A stretch of 16,609 nucleotides of DNA, taken from assembly GCA_965661355.1 (NCBI GenBank), contig CBFIDI010000030.1, positions 1-16,609 on the forward strand, in the 5' to 3' direction. How positions within the stretch are numbered: the stretch's first letter is position 1; the number at the start of each line of letters is the position of its first letter. Shown here one piece after another: positions 8,535 through 15,492 of this stretch. The translations under genes and the position numbers were made by a program. The DNA comes from CAMCFD01 sp965661355 (GTDB lineage Bacteria > Pseudomonadota > Alphaproteobacteria > Rickettsiales > UBA1997). The notes under the pieces were generated by a model. That model saw nothing but the letters and a program-made list of their open reading frames with translations. It ran no database searches and had not been told where the DNA came from.

Positions 8535-9008
8535 ATGACAAAAATATCCATAATTATGGGCTCTAAATCAGATCTTGAAACTATGCAAGAGGCGTCAGAA
8601 ATTCTTGACGGATTAAGTGTTAATTACGAAATAAAAATTATTTCAGCTCACAGAACACCAAAAAGGCTTTATGAATTTGCGCAAAATGCAAAATCTCGTG
8701 GCATAAAAATTATAATTGCTGGCGCAGGCGGTGCAGCGCACCTACCAGGAATGGTTGCATCATTAACAGAGATTCCAGTTTTAGGCGTTCCAGTTAAGAG
8801 CGAGGCTTTGAAAGGAATGGATAGCTTGTTGTCAATTGCCCAAATGCCAGGAGGAATTCCGGTTGCAACTTTTGCAATTGGAAAAGCTGGCGCCAAAAAT
8901 GCAGCTCTTTTTGCGCTTTCAATATTGTCGCTAAATGACGAAGAAATTGCGCAAAAACTTTTGCAATTTCGTCAAAAACAAACTGAATCGGTTTTAGAAA
9001 ATATTTAA
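8535..9008 (+). CDS. purE: N5-carboxyaminoimidazole ribonucleotide mutase (PurE class I)
   Basis: PurE converts N5-CAIR to 4-carboxy-5-aminoimidazole ribonucleotide in de novo purine synthesis in the cytoplasm. The 157-residue product has the expected class I layout: GSKSDLETM at 9-17 (phosphate-binding serine and aspartate), SAHRTP at 37-42 with the catalytic histidine H39, and AGAGGAAHLPGM at 62-73. The stretch 83-120 includes GVPVKSEALKGMDSLLSI and QMPGGIPVATFAIGKAGA. Length and motifs match bacterial octameric PurE. It starts 12 bases after the giant gene's stop and ends the operon. The usual partner purK is not in view. I see no reason to doubt the assignment. Confidence 0.97.
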   Translation: MTKISIIMGSKSDLETMQEASEILDGLSVNYEIKIISAHRTPKRLYEFAQNAKSRGIKIIIAGAGGAAHLPGMVASLTEIPVLGVPVKSEALKGMDSLLSIAQMPGGIPVATFAIGKAGAKNAALFALSILSLNDEEIAQKLLQFRQKQTESVLENI

Positions 9009-9022
9009 AGACTTAAATATTT
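8999..9022 (+). repeat. A/T-only inverted repeat at the end of purE
   Basis: AAATATTTAA (8999-9008) and TTAAATATTT (9013-9022) form a perfect 10-base inverted repeat with a four-base loop, and the left arm contains the purE stop codon. It lacks G-C pairs and a following T tract, so it would be a weak stem and a poor intrinsic terminator. It may slow RNA decay or mark the operon end. Confidence 0.3.
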
Positions 9023-9064
9023 GTAGTGATTTATGTTACTTTTAATGAAAATCGCTATTTTTTC

Positions 9065-9093
9065 TTGATTACACTTTAATTATAAATTATTAT
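9065..9093 (+). promoter_or_regulatory. Candidate promoter for the lipoprotein cluster
   Basis: TTGATT (9065-9070) and TATTAT (9088-9093) are separated by 17 bases, four and five matches to the sigma70 hexamers. This puts a start site about 40 bases before the first lipoprotein gene. The flanking sequence is almost entirely A/T, so chance matches are easy. Confidence 0.35.
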
Positions 9094-9141
9094 TTTATTA
9101 TAAAAAGTTATATTAAAAATTAATAATTAATCATAAATATT

Positions 9142-9732
9142 ATGTTGCGTAAAAATATATCGAAAATAGCAGTAATTTCAATCTTGACATTTGCTATGTC
9201 ATGTTCATCAAATAAACAAGAAACAACGCCGAAAGCAACGGGTAATCTTTCAAATTTACCTTCTTGGGTCCTTGATCCCGAAGTAGAAAACGGCATAGCC
9301 GCAGTTGGTATTGCCTCGCCTTCAAGAGGTGGAATCAGATTTCAAATTCCTAAGGCTGAACTTGATGCCAAGGCAAATATTGCAACTAAAATACAAAGCG
9401 ATGTTTCAAGGGTTACAAAAAATGCATTGAGGGAATCTAATGTAAATCAAATTAACGATGTTGAAGAATTTTTTTCGCAAGCATCAAAAGAAGTGGTTAA
9501 AGATATTCCGCTTTCTGGAATCGAAAGAATAAATATGCATAAAGACCAAGAAGGAACTTTATATATTCATATGGTGCTAAAAGATAAAGATTATTCTAAA
9601 TATTTAAAAAATAGCCGCGAAGAAATGAAAAAAAGATTAGAAGAATCTAATATTTCTAGAGCCAACATTGACAACGCGCAAAAAGCAACCCAAAGTATTT
9701 TTAACGAACTTGAATCAGAAAGAAATAAATAA
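9142..9732 (+). CDS. LPP20-like outer-membrane lipoprotein
   Basis: This 196-residue protein has a basic N terminus (MLRKNISK), a hydrophobic core and a lipobox-like FAMSC, so C21 is the likely lipidated cysteine. The mature part has LPSWVLDPEVENGIAAVGIA (39-58), then an alanine-rich helix with AELDAKANIATKIQ. The 'W-x-x-D/P then A/G-V-G-x-A then A-x-x-D-A-x-A' order is the LPP20 lipoprotein fold signature as I know it. Such proteins are envelope-anchored and of unclear role. The C terminus (155-196) is a charged, probably helical tail containing IDNAQKATQSIFNELE (176-191), shared with the small lipoprotein that begins six bases after this gene's stop. It probably starts its own transcript. 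Lipoprotein: high confidence. LPP20 family: moderate. Confidence 0.85.
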   Translation: MLRKNISKIAVISILTFAMSCSSNKQETTPKATGNLSNLPSWVLDPEVENGIAAVGIASPSRGGIRFQIPKAELDAKANIATKIQSDVSRVTKNALRESNVNQINDVEEFFSQASKEVVKDIPLSGIERINMHKDQEGTLYIHMVLKDKDYSKYLKNSREEMKKRLEESNISRANIDNAQKATQSIFNELESERNK

Positions 9733-9738
9733 CTGGCA

Positions 9739-9900
9739 ATGACTAAATTTATCTCCAAAATTATCATAGTGCTAGTTTGTATGTCTTCATTTTCTTGTAA
9801 AAATATTAATGATGCAGATTTAAATAAAAAATCTAATTCTGCAAGCCAAAGAATAGATAAATCTAAGAAAGCGACATCATCTTTGTTTGACGAGATTTAG
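9739..9900 (+). CDS. Small 53-residue lipoprotein
   Basis: An ATG at 9739, six bases after the preceding stop, opens a 53-codon frame ending at TAG 9898-9900. MTKFISKIIIVLVCMSSFSC is a typical lipoprotein signal: basic end, hydrophobic core, cysteine at 20. The mature peptide has only 34 residues. Its end, SQRIDKSKKATSSLFDEI, aligns without gaps to RANIDNAQKATQSIFNEL near the C terminus of the upstream lipoprotein, sharing I-D, K-A-T, S, F and E. It could be a small partner, a chaperone-like clamp subunit or the remnant of a duplicated LPP20 gene. The tight spacing and intact signal peptide favour a real gene. Function unknown. Confidence 0.75.
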   Translation: MTKFISKIIIVLVCMSSFSCKNINDADLNKKSNSASQRIDKSKKATSSLFDEI

Positions 9901-9960
9901 GCGCTTGACTTACTTAATTTTTTACGCATTTTATCTATTAAACTTAAAATACCAGAAATT

Positions 9961-10944
9961 ATGAAAAAATATTTTTTGGCTCTAACCATTCCTTTAATTG
10001 CATTTTCATGTTCTTTTATTGAAAAAGAAAGTAACGAAGTTGTTAAGTCTTTGCCAAGCTTCTACATTACACCAAAAAATAACAATAAATATGATATTTA
10101 TGGTGTTGGTGCTGGTAATACAATGGAAGAATCAACAAAATTTGCCTTGGCCGACGCCGCTTCAAGGCTTTCGGTAACTATCTCTGGCGAAAGTTCATTG
10201 TTAACACAGGAAAATAGATATGATTATTCTTCAGAACTAAGAAGTAAAGTCAAGCAAAATATTGAAGAGATAAATTTTTCTGATTTTAAAATTTCCGAAA
10301 GTAAAAAATATCAAGAAAAATTTTATACAGAAGTTAAAATTGATCGTCAAAAGTTTATTCAATTGCAACAAGAAAAAATTAAATTTAACGATCGACAAAT
10401 CTATAATTTAAAAAATGATTTATCAAGTCAAAACTATGTAAAAAAACGAAATTCTTTAATTCAAATGCTGAATATAGCTCAAAAATCAGCGCTGTTAACT
10501 AGAATAGTCTATAAAACTGAATCTGGTAATTTGCAAAAAAAACTTAAAGAAGTGGCTGATATTAAAAATATGTTATCGAAATTCAATAATAAATTCGAAT
10601 TTTATTTAATTGACCTTGCTTCTGAAGGTGTTTATGATGTTGTAAAAGAAAATATTAGTAAAGAAAATATTGATATATCTAAAAGAAGGTCAAGCAAAGT
10701 AAGTCAAGTTGCAATTAAAATAAGATCTTCAAAAAGCGTTGGTGAGGTTTATGGCTCTTATGTTACTAAATTAAAGATATGGTTTGACAACATTGACCAT
10801 AGCGGAAAAATAATAGCCAGCAATTCAATAGAAGTTTCTGGAAGTTCTGTTGTAAGTGCTCGAGAATCTTACAAATCAGCGTTAAAAAGTTTAGACAAGA
10901 CAATAAGCAGCTCTGGTGCCTTGGAAGTTCTGGGAATAAATTAG
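9961..10944 (+). CDS. LPP20 domain lipoprotein, larger paralogue
   Basis: The 327-residue product starts MKKYFLALTIPLIAFSC, a lipoprotein signal with C17 lipidated. LPSFYITPKNNNKYDIYGVG (31-50) followed by FALADAASRLSVTISG (61-76) and a strand-rich part to about residue 135 match the LPP20 domain. Residues 130-215 are charged and helix-prone. The C-terminal 240-325 region (KVSQVAIKIRSS, YVTKLKIWFDNID, SNSIEVSGSS) looks like a further beta-rich domain I cannot name. It follows the small lipoprotein by 60 bases; a TTGACT (9905-9910) with TTTTAT 18 bases on is a weak internal promoter candidate. Its stop is only four bases from the convergent polA stop. Probably envelope-anchored; role unknown. 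Confidence 0.85.
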   Translation: MKKYFLALTIPLIAFSCSFIEKESNEVVKSLPSFYITPKNNNKYDIYGVGAGNTMEESTKFALADAASRLSVTISGESSLLTQENRYDYSSELRSKVKQNIEEINFSDFKISESKKYQEKFYTEVKIDRQKFIQLQQEKIKFNDRQIYNLKNDLSSQNYVKKRNSLIQMLNIAQKSALLTRIVYKTESGNLQKKLKEVADIKNMLSKFNNKFEFYLIDLASEGVYDVVKENISKENIDISKRRSSKVSQVAIKIRSSKSVGEVYGSYVTKLKIWFDNIDHSGKIIASNSIEVSGSSVVSARESYKSALKSLDKTISSSGALEVLGIN

Positions 10945-10957
10945 TCTTTTACTTCCA
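10922..10957. terminator. Inverted repeat spanning the convergent lipoprotein/polA junction
   Basis: TGGAAGT (10922-10928) and ACTTCCA (10951-10957) form a perfect 7-bp stem around a 22-base loop that contains both stop codons. It could fold in either transcript and act as a weak bidirectional terminator, although no strong T tract follows on either strand. There is otherwise no room between the genes for a terminator. Confidence 0.25.
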
Positions 10958-13771
10958 GCTTTTGCTAATTTCTAAATTGGCTTTTAGCGGACAATCTAAA
11001 ATCATTGCATTTTCCATCTCAGATTTAATGATTTTTGCAACATGTTCGGCCTCGTCCTGCCTAGCTTCGACTATTAGCTCATCATGAATTTGCAATATAA
11101 CCTTTGCGCTACTATTAATTTCTTCTAGTTTTTTATCAATTTTTATCATAGCTTTTTTAATAACATCAGCTGCGCTACCTTGAATTGGTGCGTTTATTGC
11201 TTGTCTTTGTGCTTCTGACTTAGCAATGTGATTACTGCTGTTAATTTCTTTTATAAAGCATTTTCTACCGCCAATTGTTTGTACAAATCCATTTTCTTGA
11301 GCAAATTCTTTATAATAATGCATATATCCTTCAATTCCAGGATAGGTTTTAAGATAATTATTGATATATTCTAGAGCTTCAATTCTTGAAATTTTAAGTT
11401 GTTTTGCAAGTCCAAAGGCGCTTATTCCATAGACAATACCAAAATTTATAGCCTTAGCTTTTGACCTTAAATCTTTTGTAACTTCATTTTCTTTAACATT
11501 AAAAACTTGAGCTGCTGTTATTGCATGAATATCTTTATCTTCTTTAAAAGCATTGATTAAAGATTGAATTTTAGCTGCGTGCGCTATTACCCTAAGCTCA
11601 ATTTGAGAATAATCGGCGCTAATTAATAAATGTTCGTCTTTTGCAATAAAGCATTTCCTAATTTTTCGACCCTCTTCACTTCTAATTGGAATATTTTGCA
11701 AGTTAGGGTTATTGGAGCTTAACCTTCCAGTAATTGTATTAATTGTCGAAAAGTTAGTATGAATCCTGTTAGAATTTTTGTTAATTTCTTTAGGTAAAGA
11801 ATCTGTGTAAGTATTTTTTAATTTCGAATAATGACGAAAATCTAATATTTTTTCAGCAATAACATGGCCATCTAGTACCATCTCTTGTAAAACGCTAGAT
11901 TTAGTTGAAAAAGCGCCGGTTTTCTTTGATTTTTTCGAACTAGCCAACCCTAATTTATTAAATAAAATTTCGGCAAGTTGTTTTGTTGAGGCAATGTTAA
12001 ATTCTGCGCCCGAAATGTCGTAAATTTCTTTTGATAATTTAGTAATTTTATCTTCAAATTCTTTTGACAAAATGCCTAATTTATTTGAATCTATCGCAAT
12101 ACCTTCATTTTCCATTTTGGCCAATATAAATAAAAGTGGCCTTTCGTAAGTAAGGTAAGAGGTGGATAATTTATTTTCATAAATTTTAGATGATAATATT
12201 TTGTATAATTTTAATAAAGAGTAATTACAAAAGCAGTAAAATTCACATTTTTTAGCTTCATCTTCCAGAAATATTGCTGGCTGTTTTGACTTTTTTAGTT
12301 CGTGATAGATTTCTTCATAATTTCTTGACTCAAAATTATCATTAAAATTTTTATCTATTAATTCACCAAAATTATTTTTGATTGAAGAATTTAAAAGATG
12401 GTTCATTAACGATATATCTTCATATGACTCAAATCTTAAATTTTGTCCGCGATTTAAGTTTAAGAAAAATTTCATAAATTTTTTAGCGTCAAAAAATATT
12501 TTTTTAATTGCATCATCTTTTAATAATTCTTGAATTTTTTGTAAATAAAATTGATTTTGCCAATCTTGTTTACCAAGTTTTTCTTTGGAATTTTTTTCTT
12601 CAAAACTAAATAAATCTTCATTTTCATTGCTTGAAATGGTGGATAGCTTTTCAAGATCAAGAAAGTAAATTTCTTCTAAAAGTTCGTCATTATTTAGGGT
12701 TGATAAAGTTACTTGACTTAATTCATCAAGTGAATCTTCATAATGAATAATTACAACAGAATTTTTTTTAATTTTGTTATAAATTTCTATAAATCTACTT
12801 TCATTTTCAATTTTTATTTTTTTAATTTCATCAAATTCAGGCTCCTTACTTTCTTTTTTTGCTTTGTTATTTTTAATTTCTTTTTTATTATCTTTTAAAT
12901 TTTCGTGATCAACTTTAAATTCTTTTTTTACCCTTTCAACCAGCGATCTAAAGCCCTGATTTTGCAAAAAGACCAATAATTTGTTGCCATCAATTGATTT
13001 TACCCGAAGATCATCTTCGTTAAGTCCAATTTGAACATCATATTTTAGGGTAATTAAAGTTTTTGATAATTTAGCATTTTCTTGACCGTTTTCTAAATAT
13101 TCTTTACGCTTTTTTTGCTTTATTTCATCAAGATGATTAAATATATTTTCTAAATTATCGTATTTTGCTAGTAATTCGGCCGCTGTCTTTGGGCCAATTC
13201 CTCTAACACCCGGAACATTATCCGAGGCGTCTCCAACAAGTGATAAGAGGTCCAAAACTCGATCAGGATTTACATCGAATTTGTCTTTTACTTCTTGTGG
13301 GCCAATAATTTTATTTTTCATGGCGTCATACATCTTGGTTTTGTCACTTACAAGTTGCATTAAATCTTTATCGGAAGACACAATTAAAACTTCGTAATCT
13401 TTTTCTTCATATTGTTTTGACAAGGTCGCAATAATGTCATCGGCTTCAAAGCCTGCTTTTTCTAATATTGCTAAATTTAACGATTCTGCGGCCTCTCTGA
13501 TTATTGGAAATTGCGGCAATAAATCTTCGGGGCAGGGTGGTCTATTAGCTTTATATTCAGAATATATGTCGTTTCTAAAAGTTTTAGAACCAGCGTCAAA
13601 AACAATTGCAACATGACTAACATCAAGGCTTGCCAAAAGCTTAATAAGCATATTGGTAAAGCCATAAACGGCTCCAACCGGAGTTTTGTCGCTGCGCGTA
13701 AGAGGTGGAAGTGAATGATAAGAGCGAAAAACAAAGCCATAACCGTCAATTAATGCAATTTTTTTTGACAT
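10949..13771 (-). CDS. polA: DNA polymerase I
   Basis: The 940-residue protein performs gap filling and RNA primer removal. Residues 1-290 are the 5'-3' exonuclease: DGYGFVFRSYHSLPPL (9-24), EADDIIATL (109-117), SSDKDLMQLV (132-141) and GDASDNVPGVRGIGPKTA (180-197). A lysine/glutamate linker covers 290-335. Residues 335-535 occupy the 3'-5' exonuclease position, but the usual D-x-E is HYE (343-345) and the third-motif aspartate is N516; only D428 is clear. Residues 540-940 are the polymerase: motif A SADYSQIELRV with D720, O-helix R769/K773/F777/Y781, and motif C QIHDELIVE with D897. It lies 21 bases downstream of the persulfide dioxygenase stop on the same strand, suggesting cotranscription. 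Confidence 0.97.
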   Translation of the reverse strand: MSKKIALIDGYGFVFRSYHSLPPLTRSDKTPVGAVYGFTNMLIKLLASLDVSHVAIVFDAGSKTFRNDIYSEYKANRPPCPEDLLPQFPIIREAAESLNLAILEKAGFEADDIIATLSKQYEEKDYEVLIVSSDKDLMQLVSDKTKMYDAMKNKIIGPQEVKDKFDVNPDRVLDLLSLVGDASDNVPGVRGIGPKTAAELLAKYDNLENIFNHLDEIKQKKRKEYLENGQENAKLSKTLITLKYDVQIGLNEDDLRVKSIDGNKLLVFLQNQGFRSLVERVKKEFKVDHENLKDNKKEIKNNKAKKESKEPEFDEIKKIKIENESRFIEIYNKIKKNSVVIIHYEDSLDELSQVTLSTLNNDELLEEIYFLDLEKLSTISSNENEDLFSFEEKNSKEKLGKQDWQNQFYLQKIQELLKDDAIKKIFFDAKKFMKFFLNLNRGQNLRFESYEDISLMNHLLNSSIKNNFGELIDKNFNDNFESRNYEEIYHELKKSKQPAIFLEDEAKKCEFYCFCNYSLLKLYKILSSKIYENKLSTSYLTYERPLLFILAKMENEGIAIDSNKLGILSKEFEDKITKLSKEIYDISGAEFNIASTKQLAEILFNKLGLASSKKSKKTGAFSTKSSVLQEMVLDGHVIAEKILDFRHYSKLKNTYTDSLPKEINKNSNRIHTNFSTINTITGRLSSNNPNLQNIPIRSEEGRKIRKCFIAKDEHLLISADYSQIELRVIAHAAKIQSLINAFKEDKDIHAITAAQVFNVKENEVTKDLRSKAKAINFGIVYGISAFGLAKQLKISRIEALEYINNYLKTYPGIEGYMHYYKEFAQENGFVQTIGGRKCFIKEINSSNHIAKSEAQRQAINAPIQGSAADVIKKAMIKIDKKLEEINSSAKVILQIHDELIVEARQDEAEHVAKIIKSEMENAMILDCPLKANLEISKSWK

Positions 13772-13792
13772 AAATAATTTTTTTAAATAATT

Positions 13793-14638
13793 TTAAAATG
13801 CTGGAATTTTGATGAATTTTTTGCCAGATTCTGTTTTTGGAATTCTTCCTGCTAAAATATTAGTTTGAATTGAAGGGTAAAGCATTTTTGGCAGTGGTAA
13901 ATTTTTGTCTTTATAACTTCTTAATTTAACAAACTCTTCTTTGGATATTTTAGCGTTAATTAAGATATTTTTTTCTTTTTGCTCTAAAATAGTACAAAAA
14001 TGCCTTAAATTTCTATTATTTTGCGGATAATCGTGGGCGCTAAAAATCTTAAAATTATCATCAAATTCAAAAATTTTATGTACCGAATCATATATTTGTG
14101 CGGCGCTTGCACCAATAAAATCGGCTCTGGCAGTTCCTACATCAGGCATAAAAATTAAATCACCAACAAATATATTATCTTCAATAATATAAGAAATACA
14201 AGATTGCGTATGGCCCTTGGTATAAATCGCTTGAATATTTTTATTGCCAATATTTAAATTTTGTTTGTCTTCTAAAAAAATATCAAAACCTAAATTATTT
14301 ATATTTTCATTTAATTCAAAAAAATTAAGCCAATATTTTGCAACTTCTTGCGCGCCTTTACTAACGGCAATCTTGGATTTAGGAAATTTATCTTTAAAAT
14401 AACAAGCTGCACTAATATGATCTGCGTGAATATGGGTTTCTAAAATATATTTTAATTCTAATTTTTCGTTATTAATAAAATTTATTATTTTATCAGCAAA
14501 ATCGTAAGAAATTTTACCTTTATAATAGTTATAATTTGCAATAGAATCAATCACCACAGCCTCTCGACTTTTGTTATCGTATGCAATATAACAAAAGCCA
14601 GAGCAATCTTGTTCGTAAAATTCTTTTATTGTTATCAT
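13793..14638 (-). CDS. Blh/ETHE1-like persulfide dioxygenase (metallo-beta-lactamase fold)
   Basis: This MBL-fold enzyme likely oxidises glutathione persulfide to sulfite using non-haem iron. Numbered from the start chosen here (281 residues), HIHADH is at 69-74, GHTQSC begins at 142 (iron ligand H143), GDLIFMPDVGTARADF begins at 159 (ligand D160; R171, D173) and HDYP begins at 202. The phrase FMPD-x-GTARADF is typical of the BigR-linked Blh group rather than of glyoxalase II. An upstream ATG at 14675-14677 would add 13 residues and overlap the rhodanese gene by 19 bases. I chose the inner ATG because MITIKEFYEQDCSGFCYIA matches where family members begin; neither start has a Shine-Dalgarno. 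Its pairing with a rhodanese supports sulfide detoxification. Confidence 0.88.
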   Translation of the reverse strand: MITIKEFYEQDCSGFCYIAYDNKSREAVVIDSIANYNYYKGKISYDFADKIINFINNEKLELKYILETHIHADHISAACYFKDKFPKSKIAVSKGAQEVAKYWLNFFELNENINNLGFDIFLEDKQNLNIGNKNIQAIYTKGHTQSCISYIIEDNIFVGDLIFMPDVGTARADFIGASAAQIYDSVHKIFEFDDNFKIFSAHDYPQNNRNLRHFCTILEQKEKNILINAKISKEEFVKLRSYKDKNLPLPKMLYPSIQTNILAGRIPKTESGKKFIKIPAF

Positions 14639-14658
14639 TTTTTTTGTGGTTAATTGCG

Positions 14659-15186
14659 TTAATTGTTTTTGTTCCACGGCATTTTTGCTAAAAATTTAGC
14701 CATCATACAAATATTGGTTATTCCGCTTATAAAAAGACCAAATCCGGTTAACAGGGTAATAATTATAAATTTAGGGTTATAAAATGTTAGCAAAGAAGAT
14801 ATAATTATTACCGCGCCAATTAATATTCTGATTTGATTTTCAATTGACAATTTATTGCCTGATGATATTTTCTTGTCAGTTTCATACCCGCATTCTTGCC
14901 AGGCTAAAATTCCACCTTGCATATTATATAATTTTAGGCTTGGGTCTTCTGCCTCTAGTTTACTGCAAGCTTTATTTGACCTTCCACCCATTTGACAATG
15001 AATAATTATTTTTTTGCCTTTATATTCTTCAGGAAGTTTGTCCGCAGAAATATCGCTTCTAGGAATTAAAATTGAACCTTTGATTGAATTTTGTTGGTAC
15101 TCAGCCAATTCGCGAACATCAATTAAACATGCTTCGCCTTTTTCTAGCCAAGATTTAGCGGTATTAGGGGTTATTTGTTCTATCAT
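14659..15186 (-). CDS. Rhodanese-DUF2892 membrane protein (YgaP-like)
   Basis: The 175-residue product joins a cytoplasmic rhodanese domain (1-105) to a two-helix membrane domain. The rhodanese has DVRE (23-26) and the active-site loop CQMGGRS (64-70) with persulfide-carrying cysteine C64, plus GGILAW (91-96). Hydrophobic segments at about 119-136 and 140-163 end in AKFLAKMPWN, the DUF2892 signature. It would transfer sulfane sulfur near the inner membrane and feed or drain the neighbouring persulfide dioxygenase. It is the first gene of the minus-strand operon and has the best Shine-Dalgarno in the window, AGAGGA four bases before the ATG. Length and architecture match YgaP-type proteins. 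Confidence 0.92.
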   Translation of the reverse strand: MIEQITPNTAKSWLEKGEACLIDVRELAEYQQNSIKGSILIPRSDISADKLPEEYKGKKIIIHCQMGGRSNKACSKLEAEDPSLKLYNMQGGILAWQECGYETDKKISSGNKLSIENQIRILIGAVIIISSLLTFYNPKFIIITLLTGFGLFISGITNICMMAKFLAKMPWNKNN

Positions 15187-15190
15187 AAAT

Positions 15191-15196
15191 TCCTCT
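15191..15196 (-). promoter_or_regulatory. Shine-Dalgarno of the rhodanese gene
   Basis: On the minus strand AGAGGA stands four bases before the ATG at 15184-15186. Most other genes here lack a recognisable purine-rich site, so this supports the start and suggests efficient, independent translation of the sulfur operon. Confidence 0.6.
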
Positions 15197-15218
15197 TTTT
15201 AGTTATTATTTAATATTA

Positions 15219-15248
15219 ATTTTAGCATATTATTGAGAAATAAATCAA
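15219..15248 (-). promoter_or_regulatory. Candidate promoter of the rhodanese-dioxygenase-polA operon
   Basis: Reading the minus strand, TTGATT (15248-15243) and TAAAAT (15224-15219) are 18 bases apart, and the -10 is preceded by TGC, an extended -10. The start would fall about 20-25 bases before the Shine-Dalgarno. An imperfectly placed inverted repeat, TAATAT (15211-15216) and ATATTA (15227-15232), overlaps the -10 and could be a repressor site. Confidence 0.4.
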
Positions 15249-15492
15249 GAAAAACTATGAAAAATACCATATTCATTAATGAGTTAACAGGAACTTCTTT
15301 TAAATAAAGATGAGTTGCAAGAAAAAAACAAAAAATAGTATTTTTGAGATAATTATATATAAAGATTAAAATTAGAATTTATAATATAGATTGCACTACA
15401 AATATAAAAATAATTAATATTTTTTTATTTTATTCTTGTTTTTTGCATTAAGGACAAGTAATATCATATTTCAATATTAATGAATATTTAAG

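Larger units (their letters stand above)
15187..15492. other. Divergent intergenic region
   Basis: These 306 bases separate the rhodanese operon from the divergent CNNM/CBS gene. The left 60 bases hold the rhodanese leader and promoter. A perfect TATAAT at 15380-15385 on the plus strand lacks a good -35. TTGCAC (15391-15396) with TAATAT 18 bases on is a weaker alternative. AATATT-AATG-AATATT (15473-15488) is a small inverted repeat just before the transporter ATG. I see no RNA gene; the longest start-to-stop frame noticed here is a 16-codon one at 15257. Confidence 0.5.

Noticed and set aside
9901..9960. TTGACT with TTTTAT as an internal promoter of the third lipoprotein gene
   Set aside because: The -10 has only four matches and spacing of 18; kept as a remark, not as a feature.
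13501..13749. Minus-strand frame overlapping the polA 5' end in another phase
   Set aside because: The polA frame carries the exonuclease motifs here, and the alternative peptide has none.
15257..15307. 16-codon ATG-to-TAA frame in the divergent gap
   Set aside because: Very short, no Shine-Dalgarno and no recognisable feature.
15329..15346. AAAAATA-G-TATTTTT palindrome
   Set aside because: The arms leave only a one-base loop, so no hairpin can form, and such A/T palindromes are expected by chance.
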